Source: Gimesia algae (GTDB taxonomy: Bacteria; Planctomycetota; Planctomycetia; Planctomycetales; Planctomycetaceae). From it: a stretch of 64,000 bases of DNA. How positions within the stretch are numbered: the stretch's first letter is position 1; each line of letters starts with the position of its first letter. Of this stretch, positions 45,330 to 55,282 are shown one piece after another. The position numbers and the translations under genes are program-made. Location: contig NZ_CP036343.1 of NCBI RefSeq assembly GCF_007746795.1, forward strand, positions 5,121,357-5,185,356. The letters are read 5' to 3'. The notes under the pieces were generated by a model. It did no database searches and was not told the DNA's origin. It was given only the letters and a program-made list of their open reading frames with translations.

Positions 45330-45800
45330 ATGATTGATTTGAAAAAAATTCTTGTACCAACCGACTTCAGTGAATTCGGACAGCAGGCCCTGCTCTACGG
45401 ATGTGAACTCGCCAACCGATTTGACGCCGAATTACACTTACTGAATGTCGTTCAGGATGCCGTCGCCATGTTCCCGGAACCGAATATGATGGGAACATCG
45501 ATGAATGATCTGGTAGCAGACATGCAGGGTCTGGCTCAGAAACAGCTGGAAGAAATGCCCGGTCTGCCTGGCACTGAAAACCTGAAAGTCGTACGTAAAG
45601 TTTGTGTCGGTCCCGCCTTTCTGGAAATCATCCGCTATGCCAAAAAAGCAGATATCGACCTGATTGTCATCGGTACACACGGCCGAACCGGCCTCAAACA
45701 TATGTTGCTGGGAAGTGTTGCTGAAAAAGTGGTCCGCAAAGCCCCCTGCCCGGTACTGACGGTTTCTCACCCCGAGCGGGAATTTGTAATGCCGACTTAA
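45330..45800 (+). CDS. Universal stress protein (UspA family)
   Basis: A 156-residue UspA-fold protein. The first strand ([24 protein letters not shown]) and the ATP-binding signature [31 protein letters not shown] (G-2x-G-9x-G-S type) are both present. It is therefore an ATP-binding member. The ATG at 45330 has AAGGAG 9 nt upstream; the open frame from 45300 is not used. Monocistronic by spacing. Signals that induce it are not visible. Confidence 0.93.
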   Translation: MIDLKKILVPTDFSEFGQQALLYGCELANRFDAELHLLNVVQDAVAMFPEPNMMGTSMNDLVADMQGLAQKQLEEMPGLPGTENLKVVRKVCVGPAFLEIIRYAKKADIDLIVIGTHGRTGLKHMLLGSVAEKVVRKAPCPVLTVSHPEREFVMPT

Positions 45801-45923
45801 ATAATCTGCTGCATCTCACTATAATTCATTGAGTTAACATCACTGGAAATTCGTAGTGGTACTGAAGCATCCCCATTTACGATGAATTCCGGACCCAACC
45901 CCAACTAATATACTGAGGAAACA

Positions 45924-46283
45924 ATGCCAAAACTGACCGTTGAAAATGTAGGAGAATTCGAAGTGGAATCTGGTAAGCGCCTGGTATTGGCCCTGACCGA
46001 AGATGCCCAGATCGATCAATTACATGCCTGTGGTGGGGCAAGTCGCTGTACGACATGTCGTGTTGAGTTTATCGAAGGTGAACCTGAAAAAATGACGGTC
46101 GCTGAAAAGAATACACTCGCAGCGCGTGAAGTTACCGGCTGCCGTCTCAGCTGTCAGATTCTCTGTGATCATGATATGACCGTCCGGGCAATCAGTCGTC
46201 TGGAAGGCTGTGGTCGTGCCGACGCAGGCCATATGCCCAAACCCGAGATTGAACCTCAACCTGTAGAATGGGTTGATAAATAA
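45924..46283 (+). CDS. 2Fe-2S ferredoxin
   Basis: A 119-residue ferredoxin. The cluster ligands are Cys36, Cys42, Cys45 and probably Cys77, in the plant/adrenodoxin-type CX5CX2C...C arrangement (HACGGASRCTTCRVEF and GCRLSCQILC). Two further Cys (73 and 81) lie beside the last ligand. The C-terminal 30 residues form an extra tail. It is cytosolic. TGAGGA stands upstream of the ATG. No redox partner is beside it. Confidence 0.9.
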   Translation: MPKLTVENVGEFEVESGKRLVLALTEDAQIDQLHACGGASRCTTCRVEFIEGEPEKMTVAEKNTLAAREVTGCRLSCQILCDHDMTVRAISRLEGCGRADAGHMPKPEIEPQPVEWVDK

Positions 46284-46402
46284 CCTGAAACCCAAATCCG
46301 GGGAGCTCTGATATTTCTAATCCGCAATTTATTCAGAGCTTCTCATTTTTCCGGCACTGTTTGACAACGATCGCCGGGTCCTCTGAATAGAGGGAGTAAT
46401 TG

Positions 46403-47431
46403 ATGCGATTCATTTTTTCAGTATGCCTGGTGGCTGCAGCGCTGGTTCTGTCCAGTTCAGATACAGTCTCCGCAAAAAAACGTGACCCGAAGGTTCAACA
46501 GGCGATTTCAAACGCCCTGGAATATCTCGCCAGGGAACAACGTCGCCAGGGTTACTGGGAGGCGAATGGTGGACAGTACCGGGTAGCGATGACTGCACTC
46601 GCCGGGAATGCATTACTGGCGGAAGGCTCCACCACTACGCGCGGGAAGTACGCCAAGAACGTACAAAACGCTGTGGATTACCTGCTGGAAATGAGTCAGC
46701 CCAACGGTTTGATCGGTTATAAAAATGACTATCATTACACCTACGGCCATGGCTATTCCATGGTCTTTCTCTCTCAGGTTTATGGCGAAGAAGAAGACTC
46801 GCTCCGCCGTGAGGAGCTCAAAAAAGTACTGATAAAAGCCGTCGAGTTCTGCGCCGGTGCCCAGACAACGCGTGGCGGATGGGGATATGTTTCTGCCAAA
46901 GACGGCAATGATTTCGACGAAGGCTCAACCTGTATCACTCAGGTTCAGGGGTTACGTGCCTGTCGCAATGCCGGCATCCCCGTGGATAAAAAAATCATTG
47001 ACCGCGCCAAGAAATATATCTCAGACTGTACGACTCCGGAAGGGGGAGTCCAATACAGTATTCGTGGCGGCGGTGCCCGCCCGGCGATCACAGCCGCGGC
47101 CTGTGCCGCACTGTTCAATGCCGGAGAATATGACTCCGAGCACCTGAAAAACATGCTCGATTTCTGCAAAAAAAATATCTGGCCCGGTGGAAGTTCGAAC
47201 CGCTACTTTGGCCACTGGCATTACGCTCATTTTTACTACGCCCAGGTCATGTACCGCGGTGAAACCAAAGACTGGGATAAGTATATCGAAGATATCGGCA
47301 AGCAGATTCTGCGCAAGCAGTCCGCATCCGGTGCCTGGATGGAAGGCCACGTCGGCCCCGTCTATACGACTGCCATCAATGCCACGATTCTGCAGCTTGA
47401 TAAAGGTTATCTGCCAATCTACCAGAAATAG
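46403..47431 (+). CDS. Exported prenyltransferase/squalene-oxidase-fold repeat protein
   Basis: A 342-residue protein with a signal peptide (about 1-24, ending TVSA). The mature part consists of alpha/alpha barrel repeats like those of prenyltransferase and squalene-hopene cyclase (ALEYLAREQRRQGYWE, AVDYLLEMSQPNGLIGY, CAGAQTTRGGWGYV, YISDCTTPEGGVQYS, ILRKQSASGAWMEG). The DxDD acid motif of squalene cyclases is not visible, so a cyclase activity is unlikely. AGGGAG precedes ATG 46403. Many planctomycetes have similar secreted proteins of unknown role. Confidence 0.85.
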   Translation: MRFIFSVCLVAAALVLSSSDTVSAKKRDPKVQQAISNALEYLAREQRRQGYWEANGGQYRVAMTALAGNALLAEGSTTTRGKYAKNVQNAVDYLLEMSQPNGLIGYKNDYHYTYGHGYSMVFLSQVYGEEEDSLRREELKKVLIKAVEFCAGAQTTRGGWGYVSAKDGNDFDEGSTCITQVQGLRACRNAGIPVDKKIIDRAKKYISDCTTPEGGVQYSIRGGGARPAITAAACAALFNAGEYDSEHLKNMLDFCKKNIWPGGSSNRYFGHWHYAHFYYAQVMYRGETKDWDKYIEDIGKQILRKQSASGAWMEGHVGPVYTTAINATILQLDKGYLPIYQK

Positions 47432-47449
47432 CGGCTTTCAGGAACAGGT

Positions 47450-48382
47450 TCAGTCATTGCTCAGACTTGTTAAATGACAGACCACTGACTCTGCCAGTCT
47501 CTGGGGATGATAGCCCCCCTCCAGCAGGCTGACGATGCGACCTCCACAATACTCACGCGCCACGCCCTTCACCAGTCGGGTTAACGTGCCAAAATCCTCC
47601 GTCTCCAGTCCCAGCGAACCAATGGGATCCTCCTTGTGCGCATCAAAGCCTGCACTGATCAGAATCAGTTCGGGCTGGCATTTGGCGGCAGCGTCAATCA
47701 GCATTCGCTCAAACTGAGAGAAATAGTCCTGCCGGGGGATCCCGAATGCCAGTGGAAGGTTCCAGATTGTACCCAATCCCGCTCCCGATCCTGTTTCATG
47801 CCCCAGACCCGTCCCAGGATAAAACGGGTGTCGGTGCGCAGAAAAAAAATAGACCGAATCTTCTTCATAGAAGATATCCTGAGTACCATTTCCGTGATGT
47901 ACATCCCAGTCAACAATCAGAACACGGTTTAAATCATGAAAGTCAATGGCGTGTCGGGCAGCAATGGCCACATTATTAAACAGGCAAAATCCCATTGCCC
48001 GGTCTGAAAACGCGTGGTGACCCGGTGGCCTGCTGGCACAGAAAACCTGCTCAACCTGTCCGTTAATCACCTGATCCACTGCTTCAACCGCACAACCTGC
48101 TGCATAGCGGGCCACCTCATACGAGTCGGCAGACATCACCGTATCAGACTCAATGCGGCCCCCGCCAGAGGCTGAAAAGGCCTGCAATCGATTTAAATAG
48201 CTTTCAGGATGAACGCGGGATATTTCCTCCCCCAAACTAATTTGGGGATCATTCAATATCGAGAGATTGGGTACCGCTGCGCCAGCAACCTGGTTCATTA
48301 CTGTTTCCAGCCTCAGAGCGCATTCCGGGTGCGCCCCGGTCTCATGCCTTAAGAAGGTAGTACTCTGAAAAAAAACCGCCAT
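47450..48382 (-). CDS. Histone deacetylase-family amidohydrolase
   Basis: A protein of about 310 residues of the HDAC/acetylpolyamine amidohydrolase family. Zn and catalytic residues are visible: the His-His pair in RPPGHHAFSD, DWDVHHGNGTQDIFY with the Asp and His ligands, AGFDAHKEDPIG with the second Asp, and LLEGGYHPQRLAES with the Tyr. A GTG at 48412 is an alternative start; the ATG at 48382 begins the conserved fold. It is cytosolic and likely removes acetyl groups from small molecules or proteins. Confidence 0.92.
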   Translation of the reverse strand: MAVFFQSTTFLRHETGAHPECALRLETVMNQVAGAAVPNLSILNDPQISLGEEISRVHPESYLNRLQAFSASGGGRIESDTVMSADSYEVARYAAGCAVEAVDQVINGQVEQVFCASRPPGHHAFSDRAMGFCLFNNVAIAARHAIDFHDLNRVLIVDWDVHHGNGTQDIFYEEDSVYFFSAHRHPFYPGTGLGHETGSGAGLGTIWNLPLAFGIPRQDYFSQFERMLIDAAAKCQPELILISAGFDAHKEDPIGSLGLETEDFGTLTRLVKGVAREYCGGRIVSLLEGGYHPQRLAESVVCHLTSLSND

Positions 48383-49008
48383 ATCATATCCATTCCAGAC
48401 AGGGATGATCACACGCTGAATTCCTCAGAATCCAGATAACCGTCACAAGGGGTCTCAGATGGCAGGGGGAAGCTGAACATTCTCACCGCAAACAATCATA
48501 TTTTCTTCACGCCTGCATTCCCTGTCGGCATTGATGACTCTGATCATTTTTACTAACCCACAGATAATTCCGAGACGCTTTGCCCTCGCAGAAGAATTCC
48601 CGCTTAAGGATTGAGAAAATTCTTGACAGTTCGTAAGGTAAAGCGATACCGTAAGATAATAAAACAGCGCCATGGAAGACAGTGGAATTTTTTCCTGCAG
48701 CGACAACTGAGTTATTTTGACCGTGTGAGTGGGATTGGAACGCTGATTCCATAAATCTGCTGCTTGAAAATGGCAGATTTCGTTGGTATCTGCTCTTTAT
48801 TTATCGTATGATTTATACAGATTCATATCCTCGTTCCACTTCATCCGGAACCAGAACAGCAGTCGGCACTTAATCACAGGAAATCTATTCGGCTGCCATA
48901 GAGTTATTTGCCTTATTTGTGTAATATTTTCCTTGAATGTAACGCTCCCTTTTGAAGTCGAGAAAACCCTGTGCTTCTAAATGTACCGGGGTTCGAGCAG
49001 AACGTTGA
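48383..49008. other. Gene-poor 626-nt divergent region
   Basis: Short frames here have no coding support. A TTGACA at 48623-48628 is not matched by a -10 at standard spacing, and TTGAGA-17-TAAGGT at 48611-48639 is a possible weak promoter. AAATCTGC and GCAGATTT at 48753-48760 and 48773-48780 form an 8-bp inverted repeat with no U-run. Confidence 0.4.
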
Positions 49009-50331
49009 ATGAAGGAACTTTCCGTGCGACAATCCATATGCTCGTATCAGGCCGTTTCAGGAATTGAAATGCTGACCGCCAGAGTATGCAGACATTCTCT
49101 GTTGGCAGTCGGTCTGTTACTGTGTTCCAGTTCGTTACTTCTCGGCCAGCAACCGGCAGATCCCAATGCACAGAACAATGCATTGTATGTATACAAAGAG
49201 TTGATGACTCCCGATGAAGCGGTCAATTTTCGAAAAACCAAACTGCTGGATTTCGATAAAGTGCTGCGAGGCGGAAAAATCAGTTCTGCTGAAGACAAAA
49301 AACTGATTGCGGAAGGAGCGAAATATCACGTCTACCTGATGACCTTCAAGCAGGATCCCAATAAACCGGAAAATGAGACTGACTTGAATAAACTGCGGGC
49401 TAATATCCTGCGTGATATTAATTTTTCCGGCAAGATTTCCGGTAACTATCAAGCACGCGAACTTTATCTCGAAGAACTCACAAAACGAGCCCAGGATCTG
49501 CTCGACAATCATCGACTGGTGCGGTTCAGTGCCGTCGTGTTACTTTCGCAACTTGATCTGCGTGAAGAAGATCGGCAAAAGAAAACGGATGCCGTAGCTT
49601 ATACATTGGCTTACGTGCCCCTGGTCAAAGTTCTGAATGATAAAAATCAGACAATAGAGGTTAAGATTGTCGCTGCAAACGGACTGGCTCGAATCGGAAA
49701 GACAGGAAATCCGACCAACCAGTTACGTGTCAAAATTGCAGAAGAAATCATTGATGAGTTGACCCAGTCCGTCAATGATTTTTCCTGGTATCAGCGCAGT
49801 CTGGTTAATGCGCTCGGTTCGATGGGGATTTCTGACAACCTCGCTCGACAGCCAATCGTCACCGATGCATTACTGAAAGTCATGAGTAATCCGAAACGGA
49901 CATGGGAAGTCAGGTCTGCTGCTGCAGAGAATATCGGCAAGCTTCCTCTCAAAGCAAATGCGGACATCAAACTTATCACTTATTCTATCGTTGACATGAC
50001 ACGAAAGATGATTCAGGCTTACAATGCCAACACAAACGGATATTGGTGGAAACGCAGTTTCTGGAATGTCTACCATGCCTTCAAGCCCTTGAACCCGGCA
50101 GCGGATACAGGCCTGACCAAAAAACAGGTTAACCAGACAGTCGTGAATGACGCTTACAAACAGGTCATCAATCCGATCGCCACAATCGTGCAGCCAGGTC
50201 CCACTCCTCCCATCAAGGAGGAGGTCACCAAAGCAATGGACGACTGGTTAAAGAAGAATCTCCCCAAAAACTTCCGGGTCGCTCCCGTACAGGCCAAACC
50301 GCAGAATCAGCAGGTAGCCGAAGGAAAATAA
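49009..50331 (+). CDS. Exported HEAT-like hypothetical protein
   Basis: An unrecognised protein of up to 440 residues. The signal peptide (LTARVCRHSLLAVGLLLCSSSLLLGQQ) begins at Met21, so the true start may be ATG 49069 or GTG 49024, which has AAGGAA upstream; the outer frame is given. The mature protein is largely helical with HEAT/armadillo-like repeats (AVVLLSQLDLREED, VKIVAANGLARIGKTG, LVNALGSMGISDN, VRSAAAENIGKLPLKANAD). The C-terminal 40 residues are Pro/Gln rich. No catalytic motif is seen. It stands alone on the strand. Confidence 0.7.
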   Translation: MKELSVRQSICSYQAVSGIEMLTARVCRHSLLAVGLLLCSSSLLLGQQPADPNAQNNALYVYKELMTPDEAVNFRKTKLLDFDKVLRGGKISSAEDKKLIAEGAKYHVYLMTFKQDPNKPENETDLNKLRANILRDINFSGKISGNYQARELYLEELTKRAQDLLDNHRLVRFSAVVLLSQLDLREEDRQKKTDAVAYTLAYVPLVKVLNDKNQTIEVKIVAANGLARIGKTGNPTNQLRVKIAEEIIDELTQSVNDFSWYQRSLVNALGSMGISDNLARQPIVTDALLKVMSNPKRTWEVRSAAAENIGKLPLKANADIKLITYSIVDMTRKMIQAYNANTNGYWWKRSFWNVYHAFKPLNPAADTGLTKKQVNQTVVNDAYKQVINPIATIVQPGPTPPIKEEVTKAMDDWLKKNLPKNFRVAPVQAKPQNQQVAEGK

Positions 50332-50471
50332 TTCCTTCTCTTTTTCTGTTAAACGCCGCTGACTGCAGGTCAACTCTTTTAAAAATTCCGCTACAGAAAT
50401 TCCTTTGATTCTGATCAGCCATCCCGCTGAAGATCCCTGCTTTTTCTATCACATTAAAGTAGAATAGCAGC

Positions 50472-51509
50472 ATGCAAATCACAGACGTTCGCGCGATTCA
50501 ACCTGCAGGTAAAAACTCTCCTCCCGACTGGCGTACGAGTATGGGACAGATTCTCGTCGCCATTGATACCGACGCAGGTATCACAGGCTACGGAGTCGGC
50601 GGTGGAGGTCTGGCAGGACAACATGTGGTAAGGACCGTCCTGCGCGATCTCCTGCTCGGCAGAAACCCGGAGCAGATTTCACAACTCTGGCATGAAATGT
50701 ATCAGGCAACTCTGGCATTTGGCCGGAAAGGCATCGCCATCATGGCCATCAGCGGAGTTGATCTCGCACTGTGGGATCTGCAGGGAAAACGGGAACAGCT
50801 ACCCGTGGTTGCACTGCTGGGAGGCACTCCTGGAACTAAAATACCGACCTACCATACGGCCTGGTCTACAGAAGATCTATCTACGGCTGGTGAGCACGCC
50901 GGTTATAAACTGCATCTGGGAAAAATCGCTGCCCTGGAACAACACGATTTGATGGTCGACTCCATCGAGCAGGCACGAATCACTATCGGTCCCTCGCCTT
51001 TACTGATGGTTGACGCCTGGATGAAATGGGACATCGAATCAACCATCTCAATTGCGCGAGAGATCAAACCATTTCAAATCGAATGGATTGAAGAACCCTT
51101 ATCCCCGGATGACCTGGCCGGCTATGCGATACTCGAAGAAAAAACTGAAATCCCCATCGCAGGTGGCGAGCATGAGTTTACTTCAGAGGCGTTTCGTCCG
51201 CTCATTGAACAGAAACTGCATACAGTGCTCCAGCCCGATGTCAACTGGTGCGGTGGTTTGACGGAACTGATCAAAATCTACACAATGGCAAAGGAAGCCG
51301 GCTTACGGGTCTGTCCGCATCGTGGTTGCGAAATCTGGGCGTTGCATGCCATCGCTGCTCTGGATCCTCAGCCCCTCGCAGAAACCGGTCGCCCCTGGAT
51401 GACCTGGGTCGAGGGGCAACCTGACATTCATCAGGGCATGATCGAAGTTTCGGACCGGCCTGGCTTCGGTCTGTTATTCGATGAACGTCGACTGCCACTT
51501 GTAAACTGA
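50472..51509 (+). CDS. Mandelate racemase/enolase superfamily dehydratase
   Basis: A 345-residue sugar-acid dehydratase-type enzyme. The metal ligands follow the superfamily order: Asp in LLMVDAWMKWD, Glu in IEWIEEPLSP, and Glu in IAGGEHEFT. The QPDVNWCGGLTELIKIY and CPHRGCEIWALH segments resemble the L-rhamnonate dehydratase subgroup. The second-strand Lys pair of typical racemases reads YKLHLGK, so substrate handling may differ. It is cytosolic. It precedes an LRR lipoprotein by 42 nt. The substrate is inferred only as a sugar acid. Confidence 0.88.
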   Translation: MQITDVRAIQPAGKNSPPDWRTSMGQILVAIDTDAGITGYGVGGGGLAGQHVVRTVLRDLLLGRNPEQISQLWHEMYQATLAFGRKGIAIMAISGVDLALWDLQGKREQLPVVALLGGTPGTKIPTYHTAWSTEDLSTAGEHAGYKLHLGKIAALEQHDLMVDSIEQARITIGPSPLLMVDAWMKWDIESTISIAREIKPFQIEWIEEPLSPDDLAGYAILEEKTEIPIAGGEHEFTSEAFRPLIEQKLHTVLQPDVNWCGGLTELIKIYTMAKEAGLRVCPHRGCEIWALHAIAALDPQPLAETGRPWMTWVEGQPDIHQGMIEVSDRPGFGLLFDERRLPLVN

Positions 51510-51551
51510 CTCAATTATCTTGAACCCTTATCCTCTGAAACGCAGCAAATT

Positions 51552-52529
51552 ATGAGAAATCAAAACCAGCTGATTATCAATTTCCTGATCTGTTTTGTCA
51601 GCACCCTCATGTTAAACGGCTGCAGCCAAGAGGCCTCTTCGAACAAGACAGCAAAAGACACCAAACCGGATCCACCTGTTCCGACAGCTCCTGCCGGCCC
51701 TGTCGTTCTTTCAGAGCAGGATCTCCACGAACGGCTCAAGAAAAAAAATCCCGACTACCAGAACAATGCTGAGTTTGGAAAACAAAAAGGAGAAATCATT
51801 TCGGCTAAACTGGTCGGTGTGGAAGATATTTCTGCACTGAAGGGGCTGAAACTACAGTTTCTGGATCTGATGAACTGTCCTGTTTCAGACTTAAGACCGC
51901 TGAAAGGGATGGATCTGCAGTACCTGGATCTCACGCACTGCCCGGTCTCTGATTTGAGCCCACTAGAAGGAATGAAAATACAGGAACTCTACCTGGAGGG
52001 TTCGTTTGTTAGTGATCTCAGCCCCTTACAGGGCATGCCGATTCGCATTCTCAGAATGGAACATACCCCCGTTTCAGACATTTCCCCCCTGGAAGGTATG
52101 CCCCTCAATCAGCTCAATCTGTTTGACACAAAGGTCAAGAACCTGGGGCTGATCAATACACTGCCTCTCAAGACACTCTGGATTCCTAATACGGAAATTA
52201 CGGACATCTCCCCTCTCAAAGGCATGCTGCTGGAGAGTCTGGATATTCAGGATACGAAAATCTCTGATCTCTCCCCGTTACGGGGCATGCAGTTTCTGCG
52301 GTTGAATCTCGCGAATTCCGCAGTGACCGATTTGACGCCTCTGAAAGGAATGCCTTTACAGCGTCTGATTTTCACCCCTGCCAATATCACTAAAGGCCTG
52401 GACGTAATCAGGGAAAACTCATCGATTCAAGGCCTGGGAACCAGCTTTGATACAGTCAAAGCCGCTGATGAATTCTGGAAAGAATTCGATGCTGCCCAGA
52501 CGAAACCAGAGAAACAAAAACCAGAGTAA
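51552..52529 (+). CDS. Leucine-rich-repeat lipoprotein
   Basis: A 325-residue lipoprotein (lipobox LNGC at about residues 23-26). The middle is a short LRR array of about 9 units of about 22-23 residues: a repeated pattern of SDLSPLxGMxLxxLxL (DLSPLEGMKIQEL, DISPLEGMPLNQL, DLSPLRGMQFLRL, DLTPLKGMPLQRL). This resembles the LRR_4 type and forms a protein-binding arc. It has an N-terminal Pro-rich linker and a C-terminal Glu/Lys tail. The partner is unknown. Confidence 0.88.
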   Translation: MRNQNQLIINFLICFVSTLMLNGCSQEASSNKTAKDTKPDPPVPTAPAGPVVLSEQDLHERLKKKNPDYQNNAEFGKQKGEIISAKLVGVEDISALKGLKLQFLDLMNCPVSDLRPLKGMDLQYLDLTHCPVSDLSPLEGMKIQELYLEGSFVSDLSPLQGMPIRILRMEHTPVSDISPLEGMPLNQLNLFDTKVKNLGLINTLPLKTLWIPNTEITDISPLKGMLLESLDIQDTKISDLSPLRGMQFLRLNLANSAVTDLTPLKGMPLQRLIFTPANITKGLDVIRENSSIQGLGTSFDTVKAADEFWKEFDAAQTKPEKQKPE

Positions 52530-52544
52530 TAACCAGCGACTCAG

Positions 52545-53390
52545 TCAATCGACAAGATACTGTTTATTCTGAGAGAACACATCCGATTTCCAGATTCCCA
52601 GCCGGTTTAACCAGTATTGCAGCATGACGGCCAGAGTCAGTATCCCATATCGCGCACTGCGCCTGAAATTGATACTGGATGCCTCTTCAAAATAGCGGAC
52701 CGGAACAGGGATATCGCTCATTTTAAATCCAAAGCGAACTGCCTGCGCCAGGAACTGCGTGTCGAAAATAAAATCGTCCGAATTTTTGTCGAAGGGAATC
52801 GTCTCCAGAACTTTGCGGCTGTATGCACGAAAGCCACTGTGAAAATCTCCCAGGTTCTGTCCGAGGGCAATATTTTCGATAATCGTCAGGAAACGGTTTG
52901 CAACATACTTATAAAAGGGCATTCCTCCCGACAGGGTTTCTACTCGGGTTCGAATCCGCGAACCAAGAATTACATCGCAAATCCCCAGTCGGATCAGTTC
53001 GGTTGCCACCGGGATCACACGGCTGTCGTATTGATAATCCGGATGAATCATCACGACATAGTCCGCTCCTGCATCCAGGGCATAGCGATAGCAGGTCTTC
53101 TGGTTTCCACCATATCCTTTATTTCGCTCATGCTGAATGACCGTTAACCCCAGACGTTTCGCGACTTCGACAGTATTATCACTGCTGCAGTCATCGACCA
53201 GTACGATCTCATCAACGGAGCCTTCGGGGATATCACTCACCGTCCGTTCCAAAGTACTGGCAGCATTGTAGGCAGGCATCACAGCGATGACACGTCCTCG
53301 CCCTGGCAAGGAACTGTTTGAGCTGGAGTCAGGATCGAACATAAGTCTATCAAATTCAGAACGTTGATGATTGGCTGTTCCGCTTTCCAC
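52545..53390 (-). CDS. Family 2 glycosyltransferase
   Basis: A 281-residue GT-A enzyme. Motifs are [39 protein letters not shown] with the nucleotide-sugar Asp, [17 protein letters not shown] (DxD-like region is HPD) and [13 protein letters not shown]. The C-terminal part includes one possible helix ([18 protein letters not shown]). It resembles dolichyl-phosphate mannose synthase-like enzymes in lipid or surface glycan work. The start GTG at 53390 is unusual and a Met at 53342 is possible. It is monocistronic by spacing. Confidence 0.9.
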   Translation of the reverse strand: MESGTANHQRSEFDRLMFDPDSSSNSSLPGRGRVIAVMPAYNAASTLERTVSDIPEGSVDEIVLVDDCSSDNTVEVAKRLGLTVIQHERNKGYGGNQKTCYRYALDAGADYVVMIHPDYQYDSRVIPVATELIRLGICDVILGSRIRTRVETLSGGMPFYKYVANRFLTIIENIALGQNLGDFHSGFRAYSRKVLETIPFDKNSDDFIFDTQFLAQAVRFGFKMSDIPVPVRYFEEASSINFRRSARYGILTLAVMLQYWLNRLGIWKSDVFSQNKQYLVD

Positions 53391-53530
53391 CTACAGAACA
53401 GGGATACTGCACGGACCTCTGCAAGACTCGATTTGCGGAAAAACTGCTTGAGGTGCTCACACTCAGATATGCATTGTTCACGAGAAGATAGGCGTAAACA
53501 AGTCAAAACGGTTAGGTTTTAAGGAATCAC

Positions 53531-55282
53531 TTAAACCGGGGCTGAACTCAGGCTGCAAACTCGATTTCGCCCTTCCGCTTTTGCCTGATACAGGGCACTG
53601 TCCGCAGCTGCCAGCATCGCCTGAACACTATCCATCACATGCGGTGAATAGGTTGAGATCCCCAGGCTTGCTGTGACTGGAATGTGAAGCTCGTTAAATT
53701 TGATCACACTGGATTCAATTGAGTGACGTATGACTTCCGCAATTCGCTCCGTGCCTGACAGACCCACTTCTGGTAACAGAATCGCTAATTCTTCACCGCC
53801 ATAGCGGGCAGCAATGACGTTATCGGATGATCGAATCTCCTGTATCCGCTCTCGTAAAATCTGGGCGACGCGACGCAGAACTTCATCTCCCGCCTGATGT
53901 CCATAATTATCATTGACCAGTTTGAAGTGATCCAGGTCGATTAAAATCAGCGAACAGGCTATCTCTGTCGACTGTGCCCGATGAAACTCATCTTCAAATA
54001 ATTCATCAAACGAACGTCGGTTGACCAGTCCCGTCAAACCATCCTGTCGCGCCTGACGTTCAATCGTCGCATGGCTAAGTACTTTCAGCAGCGTATTCGA
54101 TAAAAACTGCGATGCCCAGGAGATGAGCCTTAATGATCGTTCATCAAAGGGTTGACTGTCTTGACTGGTCAGACACAGCACACCGATGCGTTTGCGATTT
54201 GTGATCAGAGGTGAGATCAAAGCGGCACCTACCAGCGATCGGATCCCATGGTTTTCCAGCTGATCACCCGACAGAGAAGTATTCTCCCCTGAATTGAGCC
54301 CCAGTTGTACCAGATTCATCTCATGTTCACGCCAGCGGGCTTTGACTCCCGACTGGAGTGTGATTCCACATTCGACAATTGCTTTGCAGCCACTGGCATC
54401 CCCGGGAGTCGAGAGAAATAACCCCGCCCGGCTCGAATTGGTCAGCTGGCGTAATCGATCCAGAAACTCTTCCAGCATAATCACCGGAGTCTTAAACTGC
54501 TGATCAGCCAGAGAACGCAATTCGAGTTGTTCACGCGTTACGCGTAACTCAAACCGATGTGATTCAAAATCCTGATTCTTGACAATATTTCGAGAGACAC
54601 AAATCAGAAGTCGCTTCGCCAGCTTGATCTGCTGTATTTCTTCAACACCTTCCGGATACAGATCGGTGGTAATAAAGATTCCCGAGATATCTTTTTTGTC
54701 ATAGACGGCCATCAGACACAGCTTTTGGATCCGGGCTTTGTCCTGATCGTGAAAACAGTCATAGACATTCGATTCTCGAAGTTTTTCACCACGCAGAACA
54801 AGTACATTCTGATTTCGCAATTGCTTCAGTATACTCCGGTCAATATCATAGATCGCTTTTGTATTGCGCGAAAGTCCCCGTGATTCACGAAGTTTAAATT
54901 CGCCATCAATATGATTCAGGTATAAGCCAAATCCATCTCGCAGAGAAGGAACGTAGCGTTTCAAGAGCAGTTCAATTGCCTGATCGAAATCAGACTGTGA
55001 TACGAACTCACGTAAAATATGATTTTCAATCAGCGTCATCGCCCGATCGGATTGAATATCGTGTAACTCCTCCTCAAACTCAGAAAGATTGCGCTGAAAC
55101 TGTTCGTTCTCTTCGCGTACTGCTGACATCTTAAAAGTGTAAACAATGTATTGCAGAAGACAGACACCGGCGATGGCCGCAACACTGGCATTTGTGACGC
55201 CCTGCGACACATTTTGAGTGAATACTTCGATGATTGATGCAATAAGGTAAGACAACTGAGCCCTGCGCTTTCTAACCTGCAA
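53531..55282 (-). CDS. GAF-GGDEF diguanylate cyclase
   Basis: A 583-residue protein. An N-terminal hydrophobic segment (about 30-50, NASVAAIAGVCLLQYIVYTF) is followed by a coiled-coil-prone region, two GAF-like segments (about 90-240 and 270-405) and a C-terminal GGDEF domain. The active site reads GGEEL, with DHFKLVNDNYGHQAGDEVLRR intact. The inhibitory-site RxxD reads RSSD but is seven residues before GGEEL rather than five, so product inhibition may be altered. Start is TTG at 55282 and not well supported. It probably makes c-di-GMP in response to an intracellular signal. Confidence 0.9.
   Translation of the reverse strand: MQVRKRRAQLSYLIASIIEVFTQNVSQGVTNASVAAIAGVCLLQYIVYTFKMSAVREENEQFQRNLSEFEEELHDIQSDRAMTLIENHILREFVSQSDFDQAIELLLKRYVPSLRDGFGLYLNHIDGEFKLRESRGLSRNTKAIYDIDRSILKQLRNQNVLVLRGEKLRESNVYDCFHDQDKARIQKLCLMAVYDKKDISGIFITTDLYPEGVEEIQQIKLAKRLLICVSRNIVKNQDFESHRFELRVTREQLELRSLADQQFKTPVIMLEEFLDRLRQLTNSSRAGLFLSTPGDASGCKAIVECGITLQSGVKARWREHEMNLVQLGLNSGENTSLSGDQLENHGIRSLVGAALISPLITNRKRIGVLCLTSQDSQPFDERSLRLISWASQFLSNTLLKVLSHATIERQARQDGLTGLVNRRSFDELFEDEFHRAQSTEIACSLILIDLDHFKLVNDNYGHQAGDEVLRRVAQILRERIQEIRSSDNVIAARYGGEELAILLPEVGLSGTERIAEVIRHSIESSVIKFNELHIPVTASLGISTYSPHVMDSVQAMLAAADSALYQAKAEGRNRVCSLSSAPV

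Noticed and set aside
46303..46345. Possible terminator after the ferredoxin gene
   Set aside because: The 8-bp stem has a loop of about 21 nt and a poor U-run, so it was not listed as a feature.
52940..52975. GGTTCGAATCC-like stretch suggesting a tRNA T-arm
   Set aside because: It lies within the glycosyltransferase gene and no acceptor, D or anticodon arm can be fitted around it.
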